Of a stretch of DNA of 36,902 nt, positions 7,837 through 16,617 are shown piece after piece (position 1 is the stretch's first letter; the number at the start of each line of letters is the position of its first letter). The stretch is taken from the NCBI GenBank assembly GCA_012841015.1, contig DUVN01000003.1, positions 1-36,902 on the forward strand, written 5' to 3'. The position numbers were made by a program, and so were the translations under genes. Below the pieces are notes generated by a model. The model had not been told where the DNA came from, did no database searches, and worked only from the letters and a program-made list of their open reading frames with translations. This DNA is from Clostridiaceae bacterium (GTDB taxonomy: Bacteria; Bacillota; Clostridia; Saccharofermentanales; DTU023).

Positions 7837-9591
7837 ATGACTATTTCACATGCTCAAACCGTTTATCAAAAATGGCTGGAAAATCCGGCTCTCGACGCCC
7901 AGACGCTGGCTGAACTCGTCGCGATTGCAGACGATACGATAGAAATCGAAGATCGTTTTTATCAGGATCTCCAGTTTGGGACGGCAGGGCTGCGCGGGAT
8001 TATGGGCGCAGGCACGAACCGTATGAATCGTTATACGGTTGCGCGTGCTGCAGAAGGTTTTGCTCTTCATCTCAAATCACTCGGTGAAGAGGCGTGCAAG
8101 CGCGGGATCGCGATCTCATACGATTCTCGTAATCGTTCGCGTGAGTTTGCCGAGCTTTCAGCTGCTGTCTTTGTCACGAACGGACTACGCGTTTATTTTT
8201 CTGATGAGCTTCGTCCCGTGCCGCTCCTCTCTTTTGCTATCCGTCAATACCAGTGCGTCGGCGGCATCATGATGACGGCGAGCCATAACCCAAAGATTTA
8301 TAATGGCTTTAAGGCGTACGGTGACAATGGCGCGCAGCTCGGTCCGGAAGATGCCGACCACGTCGCTGAAGTGATGGCTACGGTGACCGACCTTACGGGT
8401 GTATTGCAGAAAACTCTCTCTTTTGAGGAAGCGAGCTGCTCTCCGCTGTTTCATTTCATGGGCGCCGAGCTCGATGACAAATATGATGAAATGTTGTTGT
8501 CACTGACTCTGAACGGGGATATTGTCCGCAAGCATCACGATCTCCCGATCGTCTATTCCCCACTCAACGGAACGGGTAATAAGCCAGTACGACGTATTTT
8601 AAAGAAGCACGGTTTTTCAAACGTCCAAGTTGTACCGGAACAGGAATTGCCTGACGGCAACTTCCCTACTACGCCGACGCCGAATCCGGAGCTGGCGGAG
8701 ACATTGGAACTCGCGATCGCACAGGCGAAGAGGACAGGTGCCGTTCTCGTGCTCGCGACGGATCCTGATGCCGACCGTGTCGGAGTCGCAGTCAGAACAA
8801 AAGACGATTCTTTCGTTCTGCTGTCTGGCAACGAGATCGGTCTTTTGCTGATGGATTATGTTCTAGGCACAAAAGACGAGCGTGGAGAGTTGAGTGATGA
8901 TTCATTCTGTGTTTCCACCATCGTTTCGTCACGTTTGACCGAGGCCATTTCGGAACACTATGGGACTGGGTTGTACTTGTCATTAACCGGGTTTAGACAT
9001 ATTGCGCAAGAGATTCAAAAATACGGAGACGTCAAGGGTGGCTCGTTTGAGTTCGGTTATGAGGAAAGCTTCGGTTACCTTGTAGGGAAAGATGTGCGTG
9101 ATAAAGACGCTGTTGTGAGTTGCTTAATGATTGCGGAGCTCGCTGCCGTTGCTGCAGAAGAAGGTGAGACGATCGTTGACCGAGTCGAGAAGATGTATCG
9201 CAAGTACGGGTTTGCCGCTGAAAACACGATTTCGATCTACCGTGAAGGCAAGGTCGGACAGGAAAAAATCGCCTATGCTATGAATGGCCTTCGCGAAAAT
9301 CCCACGGAAGGGTTTGACGTGCTCGGCATTCGGACACTCTCCGATTTCAAGCATGGTGAAGTTTTGGACTTTGCCACAGGCGAGAGAGATACGCTCGATT
9401 TTCCTGAGAGTAACGTTCTTCTGTATCAATTAAAGGGTCACGATTTTATGTGCATTAGGCCGTCGGGTACCGAACCGAAAATCAAAGTTTATTTCGGTTG
9501 CTACGGTGATTGTCGCGACGATGTGCAAGTGCGCCAAAAGAAGTATGAGCAGATTGTTCTCAACCGCGTCAACGGCCTGCTGGAAGAATAG
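7837..9591 (+). CDS. pgcA: Alpha-phosphohexomutase (phosphoglucomutase/phosphomannomutase)
   Basis: This cytoplasmic enzyme interconverts glucose-6-phosphate and glucose-1-phosphate, and possibly the mannose phosphates. The 584-residue length matches the long PgcA/PGM2-like group. Motifs are visible in order: FGTAGLRGIMG near 47, the phosphoserine loop TASHNP with Ser149, the metal loop DPDADR at 309-314, GYEESFGY near 410, and the phosphate-binding loop RPSGTEPKIK from 541. The ATG follows a CAGGGAGAA ribosome binding site. It sits between DNA repair genes, but its product is the substrate of the GlgC protein encoded 9 kb downstream. The dnaE gene starts 6 bp after its stop. Sugar specificity cannot be read with certainty from the sequence. 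Confidence 0.9.
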   Translation: MTISHAQTVYQKWLENPALDAQTLAELVAIADDTIEIEDRFYQDLQFGTAGLRGIMGAGTNRMNRYTVARAAEGFALHLKSLGEEACKRGIAISYDSRNRSREFAELSAAVFVTNGLRVYFSDELRPVPLLSFAIRQYQCVGGIMMTASHNPKIYNGFKAYGDNGAQLGPEDADHVAEVMATVTDLTGVLQKTLSFEEASCSPLFHFMGAELDDKYDEMLLSLTLNGDIVRKHHDLPIVYSPLNGTGNKPVRRILKKHGFSNVQVVPEQELPDGNFPTTPTPNPELAETLELAIAQAKRTGAVLVLATDPDADRVGVAVRTKDDSFVLLSGNEIGLLLMDYVLGTKDERGELSDDSFCVSTIVSSRLTEAISEHYGTGLYLSLTGFRHIAQEIQKYGDVKGGSFEFGYEESFGYLVGKDVRDKDAVVSCLMIAELAAVAAEEGETIVDRVEKMYRKYGFAAENTISIYREGKVGQEKIAYAMNGLRENPTEGFDVLGIRTLSDFKHGEVLDFATGERDTLDFPESNVLLYQLKGHDFMCIRPSGTEPKIKVYFGCYGDCRDDVQVRQKKYEQIVLNRVNGLLEE

Positions 9592-9597
9592 TGGCTC

Positions 9598-12500
9598 ATG
9601 GCCTTTACGCACTTACATCTACATACTGAATATAGCCTCCTTGATGGGGCCATCCGCATCAAAGAACTTCCGAAACGCTTAAAGGAGATGGGGATGGATG
9701 CGTGCGCGATCACAGATCACGGCGTAATGTATGGGATCCTCGATTTTTACAGGACGATGAAAGCGAACGGCATCCATCCAATTATCGGATGTGAAGTTTA
9801 CGTAGCGCCTCGTAGCCACACGGAGAAGGAGGGAGCGCTCGACAGGGAGCCGTCTCATCTCATTCTTCTTGCTGAGAATAATGAGGGGTACCACAATCTC
9901 ATCAAGCTCGTTTCCGCGGGTTTTGTAGACGGATTTTACTACCGTCCTCGCATTGACAAGGAGCTATTGAGAAAATACCACGGCGGAATAATCGCGCTTT
10001 CTGCGTGTCTCTCAGGAGAGGTGCCTCGCCTCATACTTGATGGACAGCGCGACAGAGCCGTGGAAGTTGCACTGGAACACCGCGATCTCTTCGGCGCCGA
10101 TCACTATTTTCTCGAGATACAGGCGAACGGGTTACCTGAACAAGCTGTTGTTAACCAAGAATTGATCAAGATCAGTCGTGAGACTGGCATCCCTCTCGTT
10201 GCCACAAACGATTGTCATTACCTGAACAAAGAGGACGCCTTTGCGCATGAAGTCCTACTATGTATGCAGACAGGAAAAACACTCAATTCTCCTGACCGGA
10301 TGAAAATGGACACCGACACGCTGTACGTGCGCTCTCCGGAAGAGATGGCGGAGATGTTTGAATCGACGCCCGAGGCGCTGACGAACACGGCTTTGATTGC
10401 GGAACGCTGCCAAGTAGAGTTCGAATTCGGGAAACTATCCCTGCCGCACTTCGAAACGGAGGCAGGAGAGACGACTGTCGAGATGCTCCGTCGGCTCTGT
10501 TTGGAAGGACTCGACCGGCGCTTGGCGGCGCGGAAGACGGGTATTCCACGCGAAGACTATCTTGCTCGCATCGATTATGAACTCGAAGTCATTAACGGCA
10601 TGGGGTATACCGATTATTATCTGATCGTCTGGGACTTTATACGATATGCCCGAGAGCAGGATATTATGGTCGGCCCCGGCCGCGGCTCGGGTGCCGCTTC
10701 ACTTGTTGCTTACACGCTTTTTATTACGGATATCGACCCTCTTCAATATGGTCTCCTTTTTGAGCGGTTTCTCAACAAGGAACGCGTTAGTATGCCCGAT
10801 TTTGATGTCGATTTCTGCTATGAGCGGCGCAGTGAGGTGATCGATTACGTCACGCATAAATATGGCGCCGATCACGTCTGTCAAGTCATCACGTTCGGGA
10901 CGTTGGCAGCGCGCGCTGTGATTCGCGATGTTGGACGTGCCCTCGATCTTTCATATGCTGAGACAGATCGGATCGCAAAAATGGTGCCCAATCAGCTGAA
11001 GATGACGATCGATAAGGCGCTCGACTTGAATCCTGATCTAAAAAAACTCTATGAAGAAGATCACGTAACGAAACGCGTAATTGATCTCGCAAAACGTTTT
11101 GAAGGTATGCCGCGCCACGCCTCGACCCACGCGGCTGGCGTAATCATTGCCGGGCAGCCTGTCTGTGAGATAGCACCGCTCGCCCGCAACGCCGATTCGA
11201 TTGTTGTCCAGTTTACGAAAGATGACATTGAGGACGTCGGTCTCCTTAAATTCGATTTCCTCGGACTTCGCACGTTGACCGTATTGCAAGAGACATCACG
11301 ACTCGTACGGGAAAAAACGGGGACAGGTATCGATTTCGATTCGATGTCATTTGATGATCCAAACATATATGAGATGATCAGCCGCGGTGACACGGACGCT
11401 GTATTCCAGCTCGAAGGTAGTCGCATGACACAATTTATGCGCGAGTTAAGGCCTGAAACATTCGAGGACATCATTGCCGGTATTTCGCTTTTTCGCCCGG
11501 GACCTATGGATCAGATTCCACGATACGTTGAGGCACGTCATGATCCGCGTAAGATAAAGTACGACACTCCACTGTTGGAGCCAATTCTCGAAGTGACGTA
11601 CGGTGTCATGGTCTACCAAGAGCAGGTCATGCGTACGGTACGGGCAGTTGCCGGTTTCTCGATGGGACAGGCCGACAATGTACGCCGTGCAATGGGTAAA
11701 AAGAATGAGACACTTCTTAGGAGCTTGCGGACGCTCTTTATTGAAGGTGGCGTCGATGAGAAAGGCAGAGAAGTACCTGGTGCAATTGCTAACGGTGTAC
11801 CGCGTAGGGTTGCTGAGAAGTTATTTGAAGACATCAGAGCATTTGCCGGCTATGCTTTTAACAAGGCACATGCTGCACCGTATGCCGCTATCGCCTACTA
11901 TACGGCGTGGTGTAAGTTCTACCACCCTGTTGAATTTATGGCGGCAATTTTGAATTCATATCTTGGTGATTTGGCAAAAGCGAGTCGATATGTCGGTGCT
12001 GCAGAGGCGATGGGCATCAAAGTGTTGCCTCCTGACATCAATAAAAGTGTTGCCCGTTTCGCACCGGAAGGTGATGCTATCCGATTTGGGCTCGGCGCTG
12101 TCAAGAATGTCGGTCGCGATGCTATCGAGGCACTCGTATCGGAGAGGAGGAGAAGCGGTCCGTTTAAATCATTTGGTGACTTTCTGAGACGGATGGCTGA
12201 CACAGCTGTGAACAAGAAGATGATGGAAAGCCTCGTTCGCTCCTCTGCTTGTGACGCCTTCGGTATCACGCGTTCGAAAATGATCGCTGTGATTGAACCG
12301 TTTACTGACAGTGTTTTAGCTGCAAAGAGAAATACGATGAAAGGGCAGATATCGTTCTTCGAGCTCGCGACAGATGTATCATTCTCTCGGCCTGACGAAC
12401 CTGATTACCCTAATGTGCCCGATTTTCCATTACTTGAGAGACTTGCTATGGAAAAAGAGATGACGGGACTTTACGTGACTGGTCACCCTCTCAGTTCGTA

Positions 12501-13302
12501 TCAGGCAGCGCTCGATGCGCTCCCTCTTGTCTTTAGTGATGAACTGAAACAAGATGACATCGATGACGAAGACGAATTAGGCGATGTCGTTGAAGGCCGT
12601 GAACGTTCGCTTTTGACTGTCCACGATCGCGACAGGGTGATTATGGCAGGCCTTGTAGCGAGTTATCGTGACTTATTCACAAAGAAAAATGACCGGATGG
12701 CGGTTATTGGACTGGAAGACGAAGGAGGTATGTGGGAAGTCGTCGTTTTCCCGAAAGCATACGAAAAATATCACCATCTTCTTGACGAGCACGGTGTACT
12801 CATTGTTGCGGGAACGGTCGATCTGCGTGATGAAGAGCCTAAGCTCCTCGCTGAAGTGATCGCGCCTTTAACGGGCGACATGCGCGCATTGCCGTCAGAA
12901 TTTAAAAATGCTGGCTACACGGAAAGACATAGTAAGGGCAAGGGGCGCGGTTACAGCCGTTCCAATGACAAAAACAGCCGCTCGCGCCAATTTGAGGGAC
13001 GCGAACGTCGACAAAATCGTCTCCCTAATGCAGGTACGTTATCTGATAGTCGGAACGCGACAAGCGCACACGATTTTAAGCCGAAACAAGTTGTGTTCAG
13101 GGTTAGACAAGAGTCTTGCGAAGAGCTCCACGCGTTGCGGTCTGCTGTTCAATACTTTTCCGGCAGTACGCCCATCAGAATTTTTGAGGAGGAGAGCGGG
13201 TCTTTGCTGCCTGCAGAAGATGATTTACGGGTAGAATGGACACATGAGACGTCGATGTTGTTAATGGATAGATTCGGAGTTGAGAACTTCGGTTTAATCT
13301 AG
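9598..13302 (+). CDS. dnaE: DNA polymerase III alpha subunit (DnaE type)
   Basis: This is a family C replicative DNA polymerase of 1234 residues. The N-terminal PHP domain keeps a full-looking set of metal ligands: His7, His9, Asp40, His41, Glu66, His87, Cys137, Asp205 and His207. The polymerase core shows GPGRGSGA at 359-366, catalytic Asp401 and Asp403 in PDFDVDF, and a third acidic position at Asp553 in FDFLGLRTLT. A helix-hairpin-helix region and an OB-fold at about 1010-1090 follow. The stretch 1104-1161 is a basic, Ser/Gly/Arg-rich linker that looks disordered, before a short folded C-terminus. In Clostridia PolC usually shares replication with DnaE, and PolC is not in this window. A GGAAGAA ribosome binding site lies inside the end of the previous gene. 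Confidence 0.95.
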   Translation: MAFTHLHLHTEYSLLDGAIRIKELPKRLKEMGMDACAITDHGVMYGILDFYRTMKANGIHPIIGCEVYVAPRSHTEKEGALDREPSHLILLAENNEGYHNLIKLVSAGFVDGFYYRPRIDKELLRKYHGGIIALSACLSGEVPRLILDGQRDRAVEVALEHRDLFGADHYFLEIQANGLPEQAVVNQELIKISRETGIPLVATNDCHYLNKEDAFAHEVLLCMQTGKTLNSPDRMKMDTDTLYVRSPEEMAEMFESTPEALTNTALIAERCQVEFEFGKLSLPHFETEAGETTVEMLRRLCLEGLDRRLAARKTGIPREDYLARIDYELEVINGMGYTDYYLIVWDFIRYAREQDIMVGPGRGSGAASLVAYTLFITDIDPLQYGLLFERFLNKERVSMPDFDVDFCYERRSEVIDYVTHKYGADHVCQVITFGTLAARAVIRDVGRALDLSYAETDRIAKMVPNQLKMTIDKALDLNPDLKKLYEEDHVTKRVIDLAKRFEGMPRHASTHAAGVIIAGQPVCEIAPLARNADSIVVQFTKDDIEDVGLLKFDFLGLRTLTVLQETSRLVREKTGTGIDFDSMSFDDPNIYEMISRGDTDAVFQLEGSRMTQFMRELRPETFEDIIAGISLFRPGPMDQIPRYVEARHDPRKIKYDTPLLEPILEVTYGVMVYQEQVMRTVRAVAGFSMGQADNVRRAMGKKNETLLRSLRTLFIEGGVDEKGREVPGAIANGVPRRVAEKLFEDIRAFAGYAFNKAHAAPYAAIAYYTAWCKFYHPVEFMAAILNSYLGDLAKASRYVGAAEAMGIKVLPPDINKSVARFAPEGDAIRFGLGAVKNVGRDAIEALVSERRRSGPFKSFGDFLRRMADTAVNKKMMESLVRSSACDAFGITRSKMIAVIEPFTDSVLAAKRNTMKGQISFFELATDVSFSRPDEPDYPNVPDFPLLERLAMEKEMTGLYVTGHPLSSYQAALDALPLVFSDELKQDDIDDEDELGDVVEGRERSLLTVHDRDRVIMAGLVASYRDLFTKKNDRMAVIGLEDEGGMWEVVVFPKAYEKYHHLLDEHGVLIVAGTVDLRDEEPKLLAEVIAPLTGDMRALPSEFKNAGYTERHSKGKGRGYSRSNDKNSRSRQFEGRERRQNRLPNAGTLSDSRNATSAHDFKPKQVVFRVRQESCEELHALRSAVQYFSGSTPIRIFEEESGSLLPAEDDLRVEWTHETSMLLMDRFGVENFGLI

Positions 13303-13406
13303 AATTTACATGAGCGTGTTATATTAGATGGGGAGCAGATAGACTTATGGTGATAAAGTTGAGTACCTACTTCCGAGAAGTTTATTTTTGAAAGTTGCAC
13401 ATCTGA

Positions 13407-14093
13407 ATGAGCGCATCAAATGAATCGCAAAGTGATCAATCAGTTGTCTCTGAGGCAGACTCGATTGCGTTGAATGGCAAAGCTGATGTACGAGGTTCAT
13501 CAGGTATTATTGGAGAGGAGCAAGCGGATTCTGGTAAGCGTGTCCGATTTGTGTTCAATGTTCCCAATATCCTGACAATGATTAGGCTGCTGGCCGTCGT
13601 TCCACTGGCGATTCTCATTTCGCAATGGCCTGCAAAGCGCTTTGTTACGGTGATTCTTTTTGTCGTTATATGGGTAACCGATTTTCTTGATGGTTTTATC
13701 GCGCGCCGCTTCAATATGATGACAGAGTTCGGTAAATTATTTGATCCCTTCGTTGACAAAGTATTTCAAGTCGTGACGATCGTCATGCTCTTTTATATTG
13801 GGCTTGTCCCTCTCTGGGTTCCATTGTTTTATGTATTGCGTGAAACAGCCATGCTGTTTGCAAGCTCCATGCTGCTCGCAAAGCACCATGTCGTCGTATA
13901 TTCTGACTGTCTTGGAAAGATTTCTACATTTCTTTTTGTTGTCGCCGTAAGTATTGTTTATTTTATTCAGACAGATAAGGCATGGTTGAGAGAGGTTATT
14001 TTTATTGTGCCCGTTTTGTCTTCACTCGTCGCGACGATTCATTACGGCATCACCTATGTCCGTTCGATACGTAAAGCAGACAGTAGCGATTGA
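13407..14093 (+). CDS. pgsA: CDP-diacylglycerol-glycerol-3-phosphate phosphatidyltransferase
   Basis: This membrane enzyme of the CDP-alcohol phosphatidyltransferase family probably makes phosphatidylglycerol phosphate for anionic lipids. The 228-residue protein carries the family signature at about 92-118: D, then DG, AR, G, D and D at the expected spacing (DGFIARR, then G, FDPFVD). Hydrophobic helices begin near residue 50 (VPNILTMIRLLAVVPLAIL) and there are several more. The first 45 residues are polar and acidic and are not typical of the family. The ATG at 13407 has no clear ribosome binding site, so the true start may lie further in. The mutS2 gene follows after 10 bp. Cardiolipin or phosphatidylserine synthases share the motif, so the alcohol substrate is inferred. 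Confidence 0.85.
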   Translation: MSASNESQSDQSVVSEADSIALNGKADVRGSSGIIGEEQADSGKRVRFVFNVPNILTMIRLLAVVPLAILISQWPAKRFVTVILFVVIWVTDFLDGFIARRFNMMTEFGKLFDPFVDKVFQVVTIVMLFYIGLVPLWVPLFYVLRETAMLFASSMLLAKHHVVVYSDCLGKISTFLFVVAVSIVYFIQTDKAWLREVIFIVPVLSSLVATIHYGITYVRSIRKADSSD

Positions 14094-14103
14094 CCCCTGA
14101 CGT

Positions 14104-16503
14104 ATGACGGAGAAATCTCTCGAAAAACTCGAATACGATGTGATTATTGAGTTGCTCGCAAGTCAGGCGCGGACCTCGATCGGTCGTTCGCTCTGTCACG
14201 AATTGCAGCCTGCATCTTCACTATCATCGTCTCTCGCAGGACTTGAAGAGACGGAAGATGCTTATGAGCAACTCATAAAATGGGGGGACCTCCCGTTTGG
14301 TGGTATTAATGATATACGCCCTATCGTTAGGCGAGCGTCTGCAGGTGCTACACTCGACTGTGAAGAATTGTTGAAAATTGCTTCTTTCTTGCGTGCTGTT
14401 GATCGAATGCTTGATGCCGCCTCTGACCATTCTCACGTTGAAGATGCGAAGGACGACTCTGTGATTCACCGAAAGGTGAAAATGCTGGAGTCGTTACCAA
14501 GATTTTTGAGGCGTCTGGAGCAATCTATTGTAGGAGAAGATGAGCTCTACGATCATGCGAGTGAAGAGCTTTACAGGATTAGACAGCGACTTCGTGATGC
14601 GCAAGAAGCCATCAAGAAGGAGCTTGATAAGGTATTGACGAAGCATGCCGGTGCACTGCAGGAGAACCTCATTACCATGCGCAGCGGACGCTACGTCGTT
14701 CCAGTCCGGTCTGATCGCAGGGCTGCAGTCCGTGGGCTTGTGCACGATACGTCAGCAAGTGGTAATACGTTGTTTGTCGAACCGATGGCTGTCGTCGATC
14801 TTAACAACAAGATTCGCGAGCTTGAGGTGGCCGAACGGCACGAAGTACTGACAATATTAAAAGAGTTGTCTGCAATTGTTGCAACGCGGGCAGATGTGCT
14901 TCTCACAGATACGGATATTTTTGCGGAACTTGATTTCGCGATGGCAAAGGCGCGACTCGCGCTTGAGATGGATGCGATGATGCCATCGATGAACGATACA
15001 GGTGTCATCGTTTTGCGTAAGGCTCGACATCCCCTTATTCCGAAAGACCGTGTTGTACCGATCGATTTTGAACTCGGGATAAAGTTCAAAACGCTTGTTA
15101 TCACAGGGCCGAACACAGGGGGAAAGACGGTGACACTCAAGACGTGTGGCCTATTGACGCTGATGGCGATGGCTGGCCTCTTTATTCCGGCAAGTACGCC
15201 ATCGGAGATTTCATGGTTTAAAAGTATTGAAGTCGACGTCGGTGATGAGCAGAGCATCGAGCAGAATCTTTCGACCTTTTCTTCTCATATGCGAGAAGTC
15301 ATCCGCATTACTGAGATGGCTGGTGAAGGTGTACTCGTCCTTCTCGATGAACTCGGCGCTGGTACGGACCCCTCCGAGGGCGCGGCACTTGCCATTGCGA
15401 TTCTCGATCATCTCCGTCTATCGGGCTGTCATACAGTCGCGACGACACATTATCGTGAACTGAAAGGATACGCGTTGAATGAGGAGGGCGTCGAGAACGC
15501 ATGCTGTGAGTTTGATATGGAGACGCTCCAACCCACTTACAAGCTATTAATTGGTGTTCCCGGCGTGAGTAACGCTTTTGTGATTTCGAGCCGGTTAGGA
15601 CTTAATGGTTCAATCATCGATAAGGCAAGGACTCTTGTTTCGGATGAGGGGACTCGTTTTGAAAATCTTGTGTCTGCGATTGAACAAAGTCATCGCGAAG
15701 CGCGTGCCATGGAAGAGGAGATTGAGCGCCTCCGCCAAGAAACGGTGTTGGCAAGAGATGAACTTGAAAGGGAGAGAGAAGCTCTCTTGTGTGAGCGCGA
15801 GCGTCTCTTGGCAAGAGCGCGTGAAGAAGCGGTATTACTACTCAATGATACACGTTCGGAAATCGATCTCTTGCTCGAGGAAATGCGCCAGACCGCGGCA
15901 TCGTCAAGGACAGGTGATCACCGCGTCGCCTCCGAGGCGCGCGGTCGGTTGGCTGCAATCGAGAAAAAATACAAGGTTCGTTCGTCGGTCAAGTCAGATA
16001 TCGATCTTCCTCTTAGTTCAGATAGCATCCGACTAGGGGAGGAGTATGAGGCAAGATCACTCGGTGTTTCGGGTATTCTCAGAGAGCTTCCCGATGCGAA
16101 AAATCAAGTTGTCTTGGAGTCGGGCTCATTCAGAGTAACCGTTCCATTATCGGAATTGCGACCTGCTAGGAAACAAAAAGAATCAAAGCGCCGTAGGCGT
16201 CCGTCAAAAGTCGAGCCTACCTCTAGCTTGCGCTCAGATATCGTGATGCGGGCGACGACGGAGCTCATATTACTGGGGAAAAGAGTCGATGAAGCGATCG
16301 GAGAAATTGATCTATTTCTCGATGACGCGCTGTTAGCCGGTCTTTCACCTGTGAGAATCGTACATGGGAAGGGTACAGGAGCGCTGCGTAAGGCGACCCA
16401 CGACTATTTGATGCGTGATCGACGCATCAAATCTTTCCGTTTAGGTGGAGACGGAGAAGGGGGCGACGGAGTCACCGTTGCCGAACTACATCTCACTCGC
16501 TAA
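14104..16503 (+). CDS. mutS2: MutS2 family protein with Smr domain
   Basis: MutS2 is an ATPase linked to control of recombination and, in Bacillus, to rescue of collided ribosomes. The 799-residue length is typical. It shows the core and clamp, Walker A GPNTGGKT at 335-342, a Walker B/signature region DELGAGTDPSEG near 416, a charged coiled coil at about 520-620, and a C-terminal Smr domain with HGKGTGALR from His754. The Smr motif usually written LDLRG reads LILLG at 721-725, so the acidic and basic residues thought to matter for nicking are both hydrophobic here. The start follows pgsA by 10 bp without an obvious ribosome binding site. It cannot replace MutS in mismatch repair, since it lacks the mismatch-recognition domain. 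Confidence 0.93.
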   Translation: MTEKSLEKLEYDVIIELLASQARTSIGRSLCHELQPASSLSSSLAGLEETEDAYEQLIKWGDLPFGGINDIRPIVRRASAGATLDCEELLKIASFLRAVDRMLDAASDHSHVEDAKDDSVIHRKVKMLESLPRFLRRLEQSIVGEDELYDHASEELYRIRQRLRDAQEAIKKELDKVLTKHAGALQENLITMRSGRYVVPVRSDRRAAVRGLVHDTSASGNTLFVEPMAVVDLNNKIRELEVAERHEVLTILKELSAIVATRADVLLTDTDIFAELDFAMAKARLALEMDAMMPSMNDTGVIVLRKARHPLIPKDRVVPIDFELGIKFKTLVITGPNTGGKTVTLKTCGLLTLMAMAGLFIPASTPSEISWFKSIEVDVGDEQSIEQNLSTFSSHMREVIRITEMAGEGVLVLLDELGAGTDPSEGAALAIAILDHLRLSGCHTVATTHYRELKGYALNEEGVENACCEFDMETLQPTYKLLIGVPGVSNAFVISSRLGLNGSIIDKARTLVSDEGTRFENLVSAIEQSHREARAMEEEIERLRQETVLARDELEREREALLCERERLLARAREEAVLLLNDTRSEIDLLLEEMRQTAASSRTGDHRVASEARGRLAAIEKKYKVRSSVKSDIDLPLSSDSIRLGEEYEARSLGVSGILRELPDAKNQVVLESGSFRVTVPLSELRPARKQKESKRRRRPSKVEPTSSLRSDIVMRATTELILLGKRVDEAIGEIDLFLDDALLAGLSPVRIVHGKGTGALRKATHDYLMRDRRIKSFRLGGDGEGGDGVTVAELHLTR

Positions 16504-16617
16504 AACGACTTGTACTCATGTATAATTGGATTACATCTATTTTTATGGCGACACGTACTAGAGACTGCTTGTCGTTGAGGAGATGGATGAGTAGACAGTC
16601 GGGAAGAGATGACAGTG

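Noticed and set aside
14691-15257. 188-codon open frame on the minus strand
   Set aside because: It is antisense to mutS2 and its Ser/Thr-rich translation looks like a shadow frame.
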